NCBI GenBank assembly: GCA_964036045.1
Contig: OZ038381.1
Span: 114,597,790 to 114,661,789, forward strand
DNA from: Eutreptiella sp. 'Long Island Sound 2002'
Taxonomy: Eukaryota; Euglenozoa; Euglenophyceae; Eutreptiales; Eutreptiaceae
Direction of reading: 5' to 3'
DNA: 64,000 nucleotides
The notes under the pieces are model-generated. The model made no database searches, had not been told where the DNA came from, and was given only the letters and a program-made list of their open reading frames with translations. The translations under genes and the position numbers were made by a program. This document shows positions 11,201-22,146 of this stretch, in pieces (position 1 is the stretch's first letter; each line of letters starts with the position of its first letter).

Positions 11201-13276
11201 GTCCCAGTCAGTCTTTGCACCTCATTCAGTCCTTCACCCAAGCCCTGTTCAAGTGTGAATCCTGCTGGAGTCAATGGCAGCAAACTGCTCAGCATTTCTG
11301 GACAAATGGGCTGGCCATCAGGACCACTTTCACAGTGGGTCCCTGCCGGTGGTTGCGAAACCTGTAGGGGTCTCTCCATTCTGTCCTTGCCTGCTGATTG
11401 TGTGTTCACAGGTGTGTGTGTGGGATGGAGGTCCAACCTTCACGGTAGCCACCCGCTTGTCGCTGGACATCCCTGACTCAGACCCAACAAGGAGCGGAAA
11501 GAATAGGTCCTGAGTGGGTTGGCCTGTCATGACATCCTGAAAGTCGGGGGTCTCAACAGAGCACCCTTTACCTTCTCATCCATTCCATTTCATACCCAAT
11601 CAGTAGGTCCATGGCACTCAGTCCATGGCACCCTGGGCATATTGTACCCAATCAGCAGGGCTAAGGCATAGGGTCCATGATCCTAGACCCCAGATCCAGC
11701 CATACCGCAGGGTACCATCCCCGAAGGGTCCAACCCCTGGCGCCGCCTTCTTGCGGAGTATATCATGCCGTACCCACCTGTATTCCTCAGTGGCGACTCG
11801 TAGGTCGCTGCCTGGGTACTGTCCTTGCGGGAGGGTCCAAAAATTGCATAAATAACACCTGAAAAACTGGTCCCCTCACTGGGCGCGCCATGCTCTGCCT
11901 TCCTCAGGGTCAGTCACCCACTGTCTCTCAGGATTTTGGTGGGGCTGCCCTTGTCAAGGCTCTCCCCCCCCCTTTGTGGCCACTCCCCCCTTGAGGTTAC
12001 CACCAGTCATCCAGTCATCTGCATACCTACCCCTCGCAGTCCCTTCCCCGAGGGTTTCTAGCGCTTCGCGCCACCCCCACCCCTCCTTGGCACTGTGCCT
12101 TGCAGTGGTGCTCAGGGTTTACCTGGTCTCTTCGTTTCTAGTTGCCCCACCTGCGCAGATATGCGCTCAGGTCGCCCTTCGCCCACTACTCCCATCATCG
12201 GCCACATCCTGTGCAGCCTCCGGACTGGGAAGTGCCATGTGGATACCCACACAGCACCCGGCTCAGTGTGACAGTAATGTCGCACTGGTGATTGGACGTG
12301 GGGCTCCCTTCCACTCTGTGACCCCGCACTCCGATGGCACCATAGCTGGCACATGTGCTGGGGGGGGGGTCCCCACAGGGGCAGGGCGTCCTGGTCTACC
12401 CCTCAGTACTGCAGGTCCATGACACTCAGTCCATTGCACCAATGAGGAATTGAAAAATGAGGTACAGGTCCCATACCAACCTGGGTGTTCGCCTGCGGCA
12501 CTTAACTGTCAAGGGGGGCAGGCTGTGATGTTGAAACTGGTAACCTATCAGGAAGCCGAACTGCCCTGGTCGCGGTCCCCCCCTAAAGGGCATTTCTATC
12601 CCCCCACGGACTGAGAAAAGAAGTGAATAAAACTGGACACAGGCCGATTGCAACGGCTCAGGCCTCACGTCAGCACAGCTGCAGATTTTGTGGGGCTCTG
12701 GCCATAGTAGGCTGACATACCCCTATAGACACTCAGAATCGGCCATTGCACTGATTTCTATGTACAACAGTGGCATAGACCGGTTGCGACGGCTCAAGCC
12801 CAACATGGATCAATCCTGCTGACAAACACAAAAAGTAACACCCTGCAGGTCTGCTGGTTTCTGCTCCAGTCTGGTGGATCCCCGTTACCCACAGGGACCC
12901 CTATAAACATCCAGACTGGGCTGAAAGCCAGACACCAGATCTGCGTATAACTTAATGCTCGTCTTGGCAGGGTAGTGCCACTCCCCGTAGGTAATCCGGT
13001 TGCACCTGAGTACAACCGCAGGCACGTCCCACGCATGGCGGATCCGAAGCGCTTCAGATCAGGTCGTAGCACTCGGGAGCGATGAATCCCCATAATTGTT
13101 GGAGGCGATGGAGCGAGCGCGGTGGCGCGGGCTGTGGAGCCTCCACAGGGCTGGGGTTGATCGCCAGCATGTCTTGCACGCTCTTGGGGGGCATCCGCAG
13201 GGCAGGGGCAGGTTGCTACAGCGCCCTGCTCGTTCGTGGTCGCCTCCTCGGCCTGCTCAGCCCCTGAGGGGGCGCA
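8245..13276. other. Interior of element B without recognisable genes
   Basis: This is about 5 kb between the polypurine tract and the gag-like gene. I looked on both strands for RT, RNase H, integrase and protease motifs and saw none. The many short open frames share no features with known families. The sequence has local duplications (10,036-10,108), recurring short phrases such as a GGTCCATG(G/A)CACTCAGTCCAT block near 11,608 and 12,415, and a related pair near 12,643 and 12,781. It may be the non-coding interior of a non-autonomous element or an unrelated insertion. Confidence 0.5.
10036..10108 (+). repeat. Tandem duplication, about 41-bp unit
   Basis: The phrase CCCCAGAGACTTGCAACTG followed by (T/G)GCGGTCTGGTT occurs twice, 41 bp apart. 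A diverged third copy lies near 10,746 (CCCCAGGTACTTGCAACTGG). Confidence 0.65.
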
Positions 13277-14208
13277 TTAGGCATCCTTCTCGGCCTCCTT
13301 GACCCCTGAGCGGACATCCCTGAAGTTCAAGGGGTCATTCACGGGGCTCTGCGGTTCGGCCGCGGTGGTCAACTCCATGAGCTCCTCTGGGAGGGCTGAA
13401 GGGGGTTGATTCGGCCCCATCTCAGCCCCAGCGGCGCAAAAGGGGTAATTCGGGACCTCGGGGGCGTCGCTCAGGACTGTGGAGCCATTGGGGGCCGGCG
13501 ACGGGGCCCCTGGGGCTGGTTCAGACCCTTCACGCTGTCGTCGACTCCTCACTTGTCCACCTGCTCGACATCCTCTCAGGCGGCGGCAGCGTGGGGTGCT
13601 TGTCACCGTTGTGGGTGCACGCGGTTCCCATGATCTCTTTGATGAACTCGGAGGCGGCGGCCATTGTTGAGATGGCGGCAGCCATTGGGGCTGCCCTTCA
13701 ACAGATGGGCGCCTCCAGGGCTGCGAGGGGGCGGCCACTGAGATAGGGGCCTCCCTCTGGGGGGATTGAGGCGCCTGGCTCATGGGGTGATCCTGAGCTG
13801 GGGTTGCCGGGCTCGGTGGACTCGAGGAGGTTGGTAGGCGGGCGCTGACGGCCTCCTCCCTCACAGAGATCCTCTTCTTGATGGACTCCAAGCGCTCCTC
13901 GATGGCCAGGGCTGGCCTGCATACCCGCAGGGCAGGACCCAAGTCAATGACGAAGTCCTCCAAGATAGGGAGGCGCGCCATGCCGCATTGGATGGTGACG
14001 CGCTCTCTCCCGGACTCCTCCAACTCCATGAGCGCCTTGGTGAGGGCATCCTGGTCTCTTTGAAGTCCATCTCCGGGGGATTGACACCTTCCGAGGATAA
14101 GGGGCGTGATTTGCGCCTTACTGATGGCGCTCGGGATGTGGGGCTGGACGATGCCTCCATTTGCTTTTCCAGGGCTACCGTCCCCGGGTCGACCCTCTCC
14201 AAGTTCAT
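13277..14208 (-). pseudogene. Element B gag-like gene, frameshifted
   Basis: The start is an ATG at 14,208, giving MNLERVDPGTVALEK, which matches the remnant in element A. After about 50 residues the sensible reading moves to another frame, near 14,055. There an alpha-helical segment (DALTKALMELEESGRERVT, then ARLPILEDFVIDLGPALRV) is followed by a long Pro/Ser/Gln-rich low-complexity tail (SQAPQSPQREAPISVAAPSQ and similar), ending at 13,277. No CCHC knuckle is visible. By position, after leader and primer site, it should be the structural Gag, but the fold cannot be confirmed by eye. The frame change makes it defective. Confidence 0.55.
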
Positions 14209-15092
14209 GCGGCCTCCTTCCTTGCACGTAGCACAAGAAGGAGACCACTCACATCCAAATTGAGTCCCTCACCTCAGTGAGCATCCATCAGGATTGCAAA
14301 ATCGAAGCAATCCCTTTGAGGTCTAACCAACAAAGGAAAGAAAGCATGTACAAATCGTCATAGAAACATGTAAATCCCCCAAACCATGTCCCGGTTAGGG
14401 TAAGGTACAATAATCATTGGAAATCACAAAGAAAGAGGCATCAAGGCAGGAGGGGGGGGGACAAGAGGAGCCCACTCTTCCACTCAGCACATCCTGGGTA
14501 GCCTGATTCAGGATCCCCAAGGACGAAGAACAAAACATGCAAAAAGAACAAGACATGGGTAAGGCCCATTGGCTGTCAAAGCCTACCCTTGTGGGGGGTT
14601 GTCACTCTCCACTCCCGGCACTACAGGACCCCAGAAGCAGGGGTCTAGTGCTCACATACTCAGTCCCCATTCTCCCAAAAAATTTCAACTCAAGTCCCGC
14701 TTGGGGCAGGAGATAGTCCCACCACACCACCGTAGGGGGGGGTGGTGGTCCCGGGTGCCTATGAGACTTAGGCCCCAGAAATTCTGTGCAAAAGGGGGTA
14801 AGGTGGTATATCACCCTCACCACCTCAGGGTCCAACATCCCAAAAGGAAACAAGGGAGGTTGGGGGTAGCCAAGACCTTCATCCTGACACACGTAGAGGG
14901 GCAGGATCCAGCTCCACACGGGCTCTGAGACCTAGCATGGGAAGCATTGCACAAAAACAGGCAAAACGAAAAATCAGAGGTTATCCACCTCAACACACTC
15001 TCCCGCCAAGGCAAATGGGATTCGAAGGACTCCATGTGGGCACATCCAAAGAGCATCAGTCACACATTATGCCCACCGGATATCCGAGTCTG
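14209..15092 (-). other. Element B 5' leader
   Basis: Homologous to 4,660-5,383. It contains about 160 bp (14,350-14,509, including a 9-base G run near 14,453) absent from element A. I saw no target duplication around that extra block, so I cannot say whether it is an insertion here or a deletion there. Confidence 0.65.
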
Positions 15093-15106
15093 TCTCCCTG
15101 ATACCG
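15093..15106 (-). promoter_or_regulatory. Primer-binding-like site of element B
   Basis: Same CGGTATCAGGGAGAC sequence as in element A, directly adjoining the LTR end at 15,107. Conservation between two diverged elements supports a functional origin. Confidence 0.55.
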
Positions 15107-15844
15107 TGTCACTGTCACAAGTCTGGTAGCCTGCGCACGTTTGTGAAATTCCCCTAAGTGAAAAACGAAGGAGAGAAGAATGCACAAAAATCCCACATAG
15201 GGTCAGCCTAAGGTTCAGGGAAGTGCATGCACAAAGGATCGGGGCTGGGGTCGATTGTCCCTAGTGGGTTGGCCCCACCGCCCCCTCAAGTCGGAGCAAC
15301 GCAACAAACTCCAATACCCACTTTTTGAGGTCATTTTTGGGGACCTCAAAAAGGGCTTATGCATACATTCATGAGTCAGATTGGAAATTAAAATTGAGGT
15401 GACATATGGGTTTGGTCCGATCTCATAAGGGTAGGCCATAACCTAACCCTCCTCGAATATGGGGAATAGACACTGATGGGAGGCCATGGGTGAAATATGG
15501 GCTCAAATCCAGAAGATGGCCCACCCTTCCTATGGCCCAGAAGTGACCTCATGAAATTTGGAATTTTCAACTAAATTCCAGAGAAAATTCAAAACAGTAA
15601 ACCTATGTACCAGTAACCTTCCAGCAAATGCTCGAAGCAAAGTAGAGAGCACGATTGAAACATAAGAAAAGACCCCAAGGTCCAAATCCTCATGGGCTTT
15701 TTACTGTTCACCCGCCAAGTGACCACATGACAGGGTGGTTTTCAGGGTCCAAAATGTACATCTCTGGGACCATGTAAAACCAGTATCCTTTACACTTGTC
15801 AGACTTGGTTCCAATGGATTGGGTAAGTAAAAGAACATACCAAA

Positions 15845-16200
15845 GTAAGTAAATAAGTAGGGGCGGCCGTAGCTGCAGCCTCATCTGACATCTCCTTGCT
15901 TGTTTTACATGGCGGCCGCCTATGGCGGGAAGGCGAGCTCTCCACCATCAGGTCCCCTGGCGACCCCTTTCTCACCTCACGGCCGAGAACTTCAACCAGG
16001 TTCCCTTGGGGCATGACCGGCGGTAGGTGTCCTTCAGTCGCTGCCCTCACGGTCTCAGCTCCTTCGGGTCACCCATTGTAGGATCCTCCGGCCTTCCCCC
16101 CCTAGCACAGCCTTTTAGGCGCCTGCAGGCGGGTTTCCTGTGGATAGCCCTCGCCAACAGCGGAGCATTTCTCTCTGTCAACCACATTCCACCCCAGCAA
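15845..16200 (-). mobile_element. 356-bp insertion with 8-bp target duplication
   Basis: The GC-rich insert is flanked by ATACCAAA at 15,837-15,844 and 16,201-16,208. The homologous LTR has a single uninterrupted ATACCAAA at 6,126-6,133, which is an empty site. No terminal inverted repeats are apparent. On the minus strand the insert ends in TACTTATTTACTTAC, a low-complexity tail that would suit a SINE-like retroposon. An hAT-type non-autonomous DNA element also makes 8-bp duplications but should show short inverted ends. Confidence 0.75.
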
Positions 16201-17040
16201 ATACCAAAACAAGTTCAAATACCCAACGTAGAAGCATCCGGGAGGTATAGGGTCAAGGAACAAGGAGATTTGGCCCAAAGACCCGAATGAACCAAGTGAA
16301 TGAAATGAACACACAAAATTTGAAATCTCAGAAAAGGTTTTAGTGATTGCAATGATGTGGTAAGCCCAAAGTGAGTTACAACCAAGTAAAAGCTTGCGCA
16401 TAGACTGGACGGCTCGCTCTATCATTGAAATCAACACTTTGATTCAAACTCAACATGTACATGAAGATATGCGTTCGAAAAGTCAACCCACAACTGAGTA
16501 GATTTGAGCAATGTTCACATGCCCAAATTTACTACAAGCAAAAATTGACCAAAATGGCACAGGGAAAATTGGTCGTAGGGTAAGGACAAAAATCGGAGAC
16601 GACCCATTGCGACCATATATGATCAGTAGAGACCATGGAGACCACGAATGATTGAAAGTTCGACCAAAAACTCAATGATAGTGGATGTCCATGGTCACCA
16701 CAAGTGAACACATTAAAAAACAAAATTCAAGACACAATCACTGACATTCATGTGTGGCCCTATGTACAATGAATCACGCCCGAACAAATTGCATTACAGA
16801 AAGTAGACACATGCCACAACATGCACAAACAACACTTGGACTCGCACTCGACGCGAGCTTGGAGATCGAAGCTCGAAAGATAGGCACATGACAGGCCGAA
16901 AATGAGTGATTTTTGGCATAAAATGAGTCTGCCAAAATGAGCTCAAAAAGTTTGAAACTCCGCAAAACGCAACCGAAACTTGTACATATATTGTTCGTAC
17001 TGACGAAGTACCAACAAAATGAGCTCTTACTTATTTTCCA

Positions 17041-17071
17041 TCGCCACTATATGTTGGAGATATAGTGGCGA
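17041..17071. promoter_or_regulatory. LTR hairpin, second copy
   Basis: TCGCCACTATAT pairs with ATATAGTGGCGA around a 7-base loop. It is the counterpart of the hairpin at 6,991-7,021. Confidence 0.6.
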
Positions 17072-18296
17072 ACTTTGAGCACATGAAAACAAAGTGCCCA
17101 AAATCTCGAAAGTGAAATTGACAGCAAAAATCGCCATTGGCTCAAATGAGCTTGCACAAAGATGATTATGTAACTAGAGAGTCTTCGCTACGATGCCAAA
17201 AAGAAAAAAACGAGAAAACTCGACAATGACGCGACACACTGACTCGAAAAAGTGGCAACGTGAACGACACAAAAATGCACTATTCATGCATCAAAGTGGG
17301 TCCCACCATGGAATGTGGTGAACCACCACGACTATAACTGGACATTGCAAAGGGGAGGGAAGGCAAACCAAAATGATTACCAATGTTGGGTGCACCCTGG
17401 AATCAATGCAATCAAGTTCAGGTTGAGATTCACCATGGTCTCTTCACCACAACCAAAACTCAATTCCATCCCAAAAATTTAGGCATATCTCCGAACTGGC
17501 TGACAACTCACACTAACAAATAACATACTATTGAAGAAGGGAGTCATGCCAATTCATTGCATCTCTTCTCAAGAGAAATTGATGGAAACCCTGAATTTAA
17601 GATTAGGCAGAAGTGAGCGCATGAAATGCATAAGATGTGCATGCCATGCCTAATCTAACAATGAGGGGTAAAAGAAAAAGGCACCGTAAGGTGCCGCCAA
17701 CGATGCCTGAGGTATCCCTATACTTTAAATGGCTGGGCACAATGACGTTAAGGGGCTTCTGAAAATTTTGGCACCAGAGCCTGAACTTTTAATTTCCTAT
17801 TATAAACTAAGCATTGACTATTACAACCATGCAGTCAGAATTAATTGAAGTCAACAGGATGAAGCTGCCGTTAAGGCCAGTTCATGGTCTCGCGATTTGG
17901 GTCGCCAGATCCCAACTGACAGTTCGCCCGCGAATTGGCGCAACGCCGGTTCAACACCAGGCTGCCGCCAATATCTAACTTCTGTACCTATGCGAATTTA
18001 AGGCAAATGTGCATAGGTATCAACAGGGCAATGAATTTCCTAATGACTGGTACAAAAGCGGCGGAAAAACACGCGGAGTTCCATGATATCCCTCCTGCAG
18101 GCTCAAGTCGAAAGTACAATGAAAGAAAAGATTAAGGGGGGATGAAGGCTAATGATATCCTCTATCAAGTTCTATAGTGTGAGCCTACACAAAGGGATGA
18201 CGGGGGTCAGCACAAGGAGGACTATGTGTCCCCATAACCGGGGATCAGGCCCCACAGGGGGGACTGGGGGGCACAGGGCACGACGGAAACCAAACA

Positions 18297-18580
18297 ATGG
18301 GCTCCCCAATCGGGGGAGCAGAGGACCATACGGGAACGTTCCAGGGCCACCTTGGTCAGGACATTCCACAGTTCACTGAATCTTGGGTTCCCGTAGGCCA
18401 TCCTGAAAGAGGGCAAGTAAAATTTATAGCAGCAATTTTTCCCTTTGCTGCAGTAGAGGTCCAGGCAATGTTGCTTGTCGCTGGCGAATAACTCCACCTT
18501 CAGGTCTTCCCGGGAGTATCCCAGCTCCTTTGGACCTTGGCCTGTCTGGTCGCGCGCGCTGCGCCCTGTTGCCAGATAGA
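18297..18580 (-). pseudogene. Coding fragment cut by the LTR of element B
   Basis: On the minus strand a continuous reading runs from about 18,580 through GPKELGYSREDLKVELF, then CLDLYCSKGKNCCYKFY and SPDWGAH. It ends exactly where the LTR begins. The amino-acid pattern looks like real protein and not a shadow frame, with a Cys-rich patch and alternating hydrophobic residues. I cannot assign a function. It may be part of a retroelement polyprotein, possibly the same family as element A, which would make the insertion nested. The partner half is not next to the other LTR in this window. Confidence 0.45.
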
Positions 18581-18963
18581 AATATAAACATAGTGGAACA
18601 GTACGAAAAAATGTTTCTAAATAGCTGAAAATAAAGCTAACTAGCAGAAAAAAAAGCTAGGCAAAAAAGCGCGCTGCGAAACGCGTTAAAACGCGACGGA
18701 ACGTTTTTCGGCCTTAAATAGGTGAATAGTTACCGCCGTACGCACAGGGGCGCACGTACGAGTAAAACGCCGTGCCCCTTGCCCGCTAACACGCCGTATA
18801 CGTAAAGAAAAACGCTCCTCGAGCAGCGCGCAAAAACCGAAACATATTTTTCTAAGACGCTACGCCCCTGTACTCGCGCACTGTCGCTTTGTTTTCTTCT
18901 CCATGTACCTCCCCTTCCCGTCTCTGCCCCACCCTCGCCGTTTCTGCCCTCCGTTCCGCTGCA
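18581..18963. other. CpG-rich stretch ending in a pyrimidine tract
   Basis: There is no credible gene. The left part is A-rich with related GCTA-containing phrases. The centre is dense in CG dinucleotides, including a near-palindrome of CGCG blocks near 18,670-18,700. From about 18,880 the + strand is pyrimidine-rich and ends in TTCCGCTGCAG at 18,953-18,963, which looks like an intron acceptor. The sequence then changes abruptly to T-poor DNA. Confidence 0.45.
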
Positions 18964-20205
18964 GGCAAGCCAAGTCGAGTGGAACTAAAGAAAAGACAAC
19001 ACCATCAACTCAAGAGACAACGAACAAGAAAACTCCATTGAAGACAATGTTCCCGGGATCAGCAACAAAGCAGCCAACAGCCAGACCAGATTCTTCAACG
19101 CCTTGAACCACCGACAGAGACGGGCGCGGGGTAACACAGGGTAATAATCAATGTTTTTTGTGCGTGCCGGCGGGGAGGCAAAGGGCACAACAGCACAAAG
19201 ACGCCACCAGCGACCAACAAACAGCACAGACAACCAACAGCACAAAACTGCACAGCACGGCGCCGCACGACAGGCCACAGGAGGGCAAGGCAAGGACAGA
19301 CAGCACCGCAAAATGACAGCAGAGCCCGACAGCACAGCACCACGCGACAGCACAGCACCACAGAACACAACACAGGGAAGCAGACCGCGCGGCCAGACAG
19401 GGACACCGACACCGAAACACGCCACCATCAGACAACCAGGGGCCAGCAGACCAAGCACCGCACCACAGAACACCAAAGGAAACAGCACAGCACACAGCAG
19501 CGCACCACAGCACCAGGTGCCAGCAACAGTACGCACCACACGAACAGCACAGCGCAAGTGCACCAGCACAGCGAAGCACAGCACCGCACCGAGCAGGGAC
19601 GACAGGGAACGCACAGCACGACACCCCAGGACACACACAGCACAAAGCACAGCGGCGAACAACAGCACACAGCAGCATGCCACGACAAAACACATACAGC
19701 AGAGAGCACAAAGCGCAAGGAACACCAGAAAGCAAAGCGCTGCAAAGTACAGGGCCCCAGCGCGACAAGCAGCGCCACAGGGCATGGCACAACCAGCAGC
19801 GGCATGAAACGAGCGCAACGAAACAACACAGCACACAACAGCACAGCATGGGGTGGCACAACGCGCCGTAGCGCGGCGCAGCACCGCACCCAGGGACACA
19901 CAGCACAGCACAGCACACGGCAGTGCAGACCAAAACCAGACAGCAAACCACACCGCGAACAACCCAACCGGACGGCACGGCCAGAGACAGGGCACAACAC
20001 GCAGCAGCAACCAACAACGCAGCACAACACACAAACAGATGCCCAAACAAACACCGCACAGCGCGCAGCAGCCCACAACACAGCAAGGCGAGGCACCACA
20101 GCACGACACGCAGCGCTGAACACGGCAAAACATCACCGCAAAACACCCGACAGAAGGGCAGCGCAGCGCGGGAACACCAGACAGCACAAGGCACCACGCA
20201 CGCAC

Positions 20206-20912
20206 CGGGGGGGGAGGGGGCAGCAGACCACCGACGAGCGCCAAGCAAGCAGGCAGGAGCAAAGCAGCAGAGAAAAGAAAACACGGGGCACCGAGCGGCA
20301 GCGACGAAAACCGCGAGACACAGATGGGGGGGGGGGCAGAAACTACCAGAGAGCAGCCAACGGCAAGCCAGGCAGGCAACACAGACAAAAGCAGCGAGAG
20401 CACACGGAGAGCCGAGCAGCGGGAGACCAACAAAACAAACAAAGGGGGGGGGGGGGGCAGCAGACGGCGAGAACCGCCGACGAGCGAGAAGCAAGCAGGC
20501 AGGAGCAAAGCAGCAGAGGAACAAAAAAAGCGGAGCACCCAGCGGCAGCGACGAAAACCACGAGACACAGAAGGGGGGGGGGGGGGGCAGCAACTACAAG
20601 GGAGCGGCCAACGGCCGGGCGGGAAACACAAAAGCAGCGAGGGCACATGGGGAGCCGAGCAGCAGGAGACCAGGAAAGCAAACAAGAGGAGGGGCGGGGG
20701 GGGGGGGGGGCAGCAGACGGCGAGAACCGCCGACGAGCGACAAGCAGGCGGGAGAACAGCGGGAAAAAAGAACAGGGCACCGAGCGGCAGCGACGAAAAC
20801 CGCGAGACACAAGAGGGGGGGGGGGCAGGGAGCAGCCAACGGCCAGGCAGGAAACACAGAAAGAGCGGGAGCGCACGGAGAGCCATGCAGCGGCAGACCA
20901 ACAAAACAAACA
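20206..20912 (+). repeat. Tandem repeat, about 240-250-bp unit, three copies
   Basis: Units begin near 20,221, 20,458 and 20,711 with a poly-G run followed by CAGCAGAC(C/G). Each then contains GACGAGCG, AGCGGCAGCGACGAAAACC and a second poly-G run. Spacing is about 237 and 253 bp, and the last unit is shorter. Confidence 0.75.
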
Positions 20913-20925
20913 ACACACAGCGCCA

Positions 20926-21140
20926 AGGCCTAGGGCAGCCCGGGCGGTAAACCAGAGAAAGCAAGAGACAACGAGGGCGCACAACGAAAGAGGAAAAGCA
21001 AAACAAAAGCAACAAAAAAAGGAAAAAAAACAAGACGGGGGGGGGGAAGGAAAGAAGAATAATACGCCAAGGCCCAAGGCACCCGGGGCCGGAAACCAGA
21101 GAAAGCAAGAGACAACAGAGGCGCACAAAGGGAACAACCC
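20926..21140 (+). repeat. Two-copy repeat, about 139-bp spacing
   Basis: A block around GGAAACCAGAGAAAGCAAGAG (with variation) occurs near 20,950 and again near 21,090. Both copies begin GCCAAGGCC and end in a GGCGCACAA phrase. Confidence 0.6.
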
Positions 21141-21906
21141 AAAAAAAAAAGGGGGCCAAACAAGGGAACGAGAAAGGGGCGACCCCAGCCCGCAGTGGGC
21201 CGAGCAAAGAAGAAACACAAAGCGTCCAAAGGAAAAGGTGAGGCGCACCAAAACGCGCCCGGGATGCCGGCCCGCCCGACCCAGCCAGGAAGGACAAGCA
21301 CACGCACACACACACGGGACCCGGGCGTGGCATCCTCCGACCCGCAAGGGGAGGTGTTGGCGTCCACAGAAAAAAGCCCCGGTGCACCGGCCGAGTCCCC
21401 TGTCGAACGACGGACGGTACTGGAAACCGGACCCGTCAGTGACCAGGTCCACACACGCCAACCACCGCAGCACACGCAGCCCAAGACCGACGCTGGAGGG
21501 ACCCGCCAGGGACAACCCCACCGCAGGGCCCCGAACGGGTACGACGCGGAGCGAGCCCACCGCTCCTGTCTCGGCGGGGGCCAGCGGCAGGCACAATGAG
21601 CCCGGTTCTCGGCCGGCCTCCGCGTGCCCCGCGCGGCCGCCCAGTAAAGCCGGGGGCGCAAGCCCCCGGGGTGGGGAAAGGCACCACGGTGTCAGGAAAG
21701 CCGACCGGAGCACCTAGAGCAACCGAACCGGACGAGGCGCGGCGCAGCACGCGGAGCCAGGAGGCACGCCAGAGAGGCACGCCACCGGCCAGAACCAAGG
21801 CACACGGACAGGTGCCAAGCGCCAACGGCCGCCGGGTGCAGCAAACCCGGAGAGCGCGCACAACACGCCACGAACCACGGCACGAGAACAGGTGCCAAGC
21901 AACACC

Positions 21907-22062
21907 AGCCGCCGTCCGGATGGACAAGTGCGCGCCCGGAGGGTACCCAGCCCCTGCCAGCTACGCATAGCCGCCGTCCGGATGGACGAGTGCCCGCCCG
22001 GAGGGTACCCAGCCCCTGCCGGCTACGAACAGCCGCCGTCTGGATGGACGAGTGTGCGCCCC
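21907..22062 (+). repeat. 62-bp tandem repeat, about 2.5 copies
   Basis: AGCCGCCGTC(C/T)GGATGGAC starts at 21,907, 21,969 and 22,031, each followed by a GAGTG...GGAGGGTACCC phrase (the last copy diverges). Upstream, GACAGGTGCCAAGC-like phrases near 21,809 and 21,889 echo the 65-bp minisatellite. Confidence 0.75.
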
Positions 22063-22075
22063 GCAGCGACGCCCC

Positions 22076-22146
22076 GCACACGCAACACCGGACACGCAAC
22101 CCACAGCACAACACACCGAGCGAGCACACTTGTGAACAGGAGCCAA
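22076..22146 (+). repeat. 65-bp minisatellite, single unit at left flank
   Basis: One unit of the family found throughout the centre, ending GTGAACAGGAGCCAA directly before the inverted repeat at 22,147. The last four bases, CCAA, are repeated just outside the right inverted repeat at 50,211. Confidence 0.7.

Larger units (their letters stand above)
15107..18296 (-). mobile_element. 5' LTR of element B (3.19 kb, carries an insertion)
   Basis: Minus-oriented LTR with the same TGTTTG start (at 18,296) and GTGACA end (at 15,107) as the LTR at 5,398-8,229. The 360-bp length difference is mostly explained by an inserted element at 15,845-16,200. A 20-odd-base extra block near 17,673 contains the palindrome GGCACC-GTAA-GGTGCC, which the other LTR lacks. 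The sequence just right of 18,296 is part of another coding region. Confidence 0.8.
18964..21906. repeat. T-depleted, low-complexity GC-rich region
   Basis: For about 3 kb the + strand almost lacks T; some 60-base lines contain none or one. It is built from CAGCACAGCACC-like phrases and G runs up to about 17. Because stop codons need T on the sense strand, several + frames stay open by chance. On the minus strand stops need A, which is equally rare there, so an 800-codon Cys/Leu-rich frame appears. I treat none of these as genes. Internal tandem repeats are listed separately. Confidence 0.7.

Noticed and set aside
8562-12422. Many 60-158-codon frames on both strands in the interior of element B
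   Set aside because: None shows a motif, they overlap in several frames, and length is what chance gives in GC-moderate DNA.
18985-21387. 800-codon minus-strand frame (Cys/Leu-rich) and the 719-codon + frame at 19,558-21,717
   Set aside because: Both arise because T is nearly absent from the + strand, removing stop codons in several frames at once; no motif, low complexity, and crossing tandem repeats and G runs.
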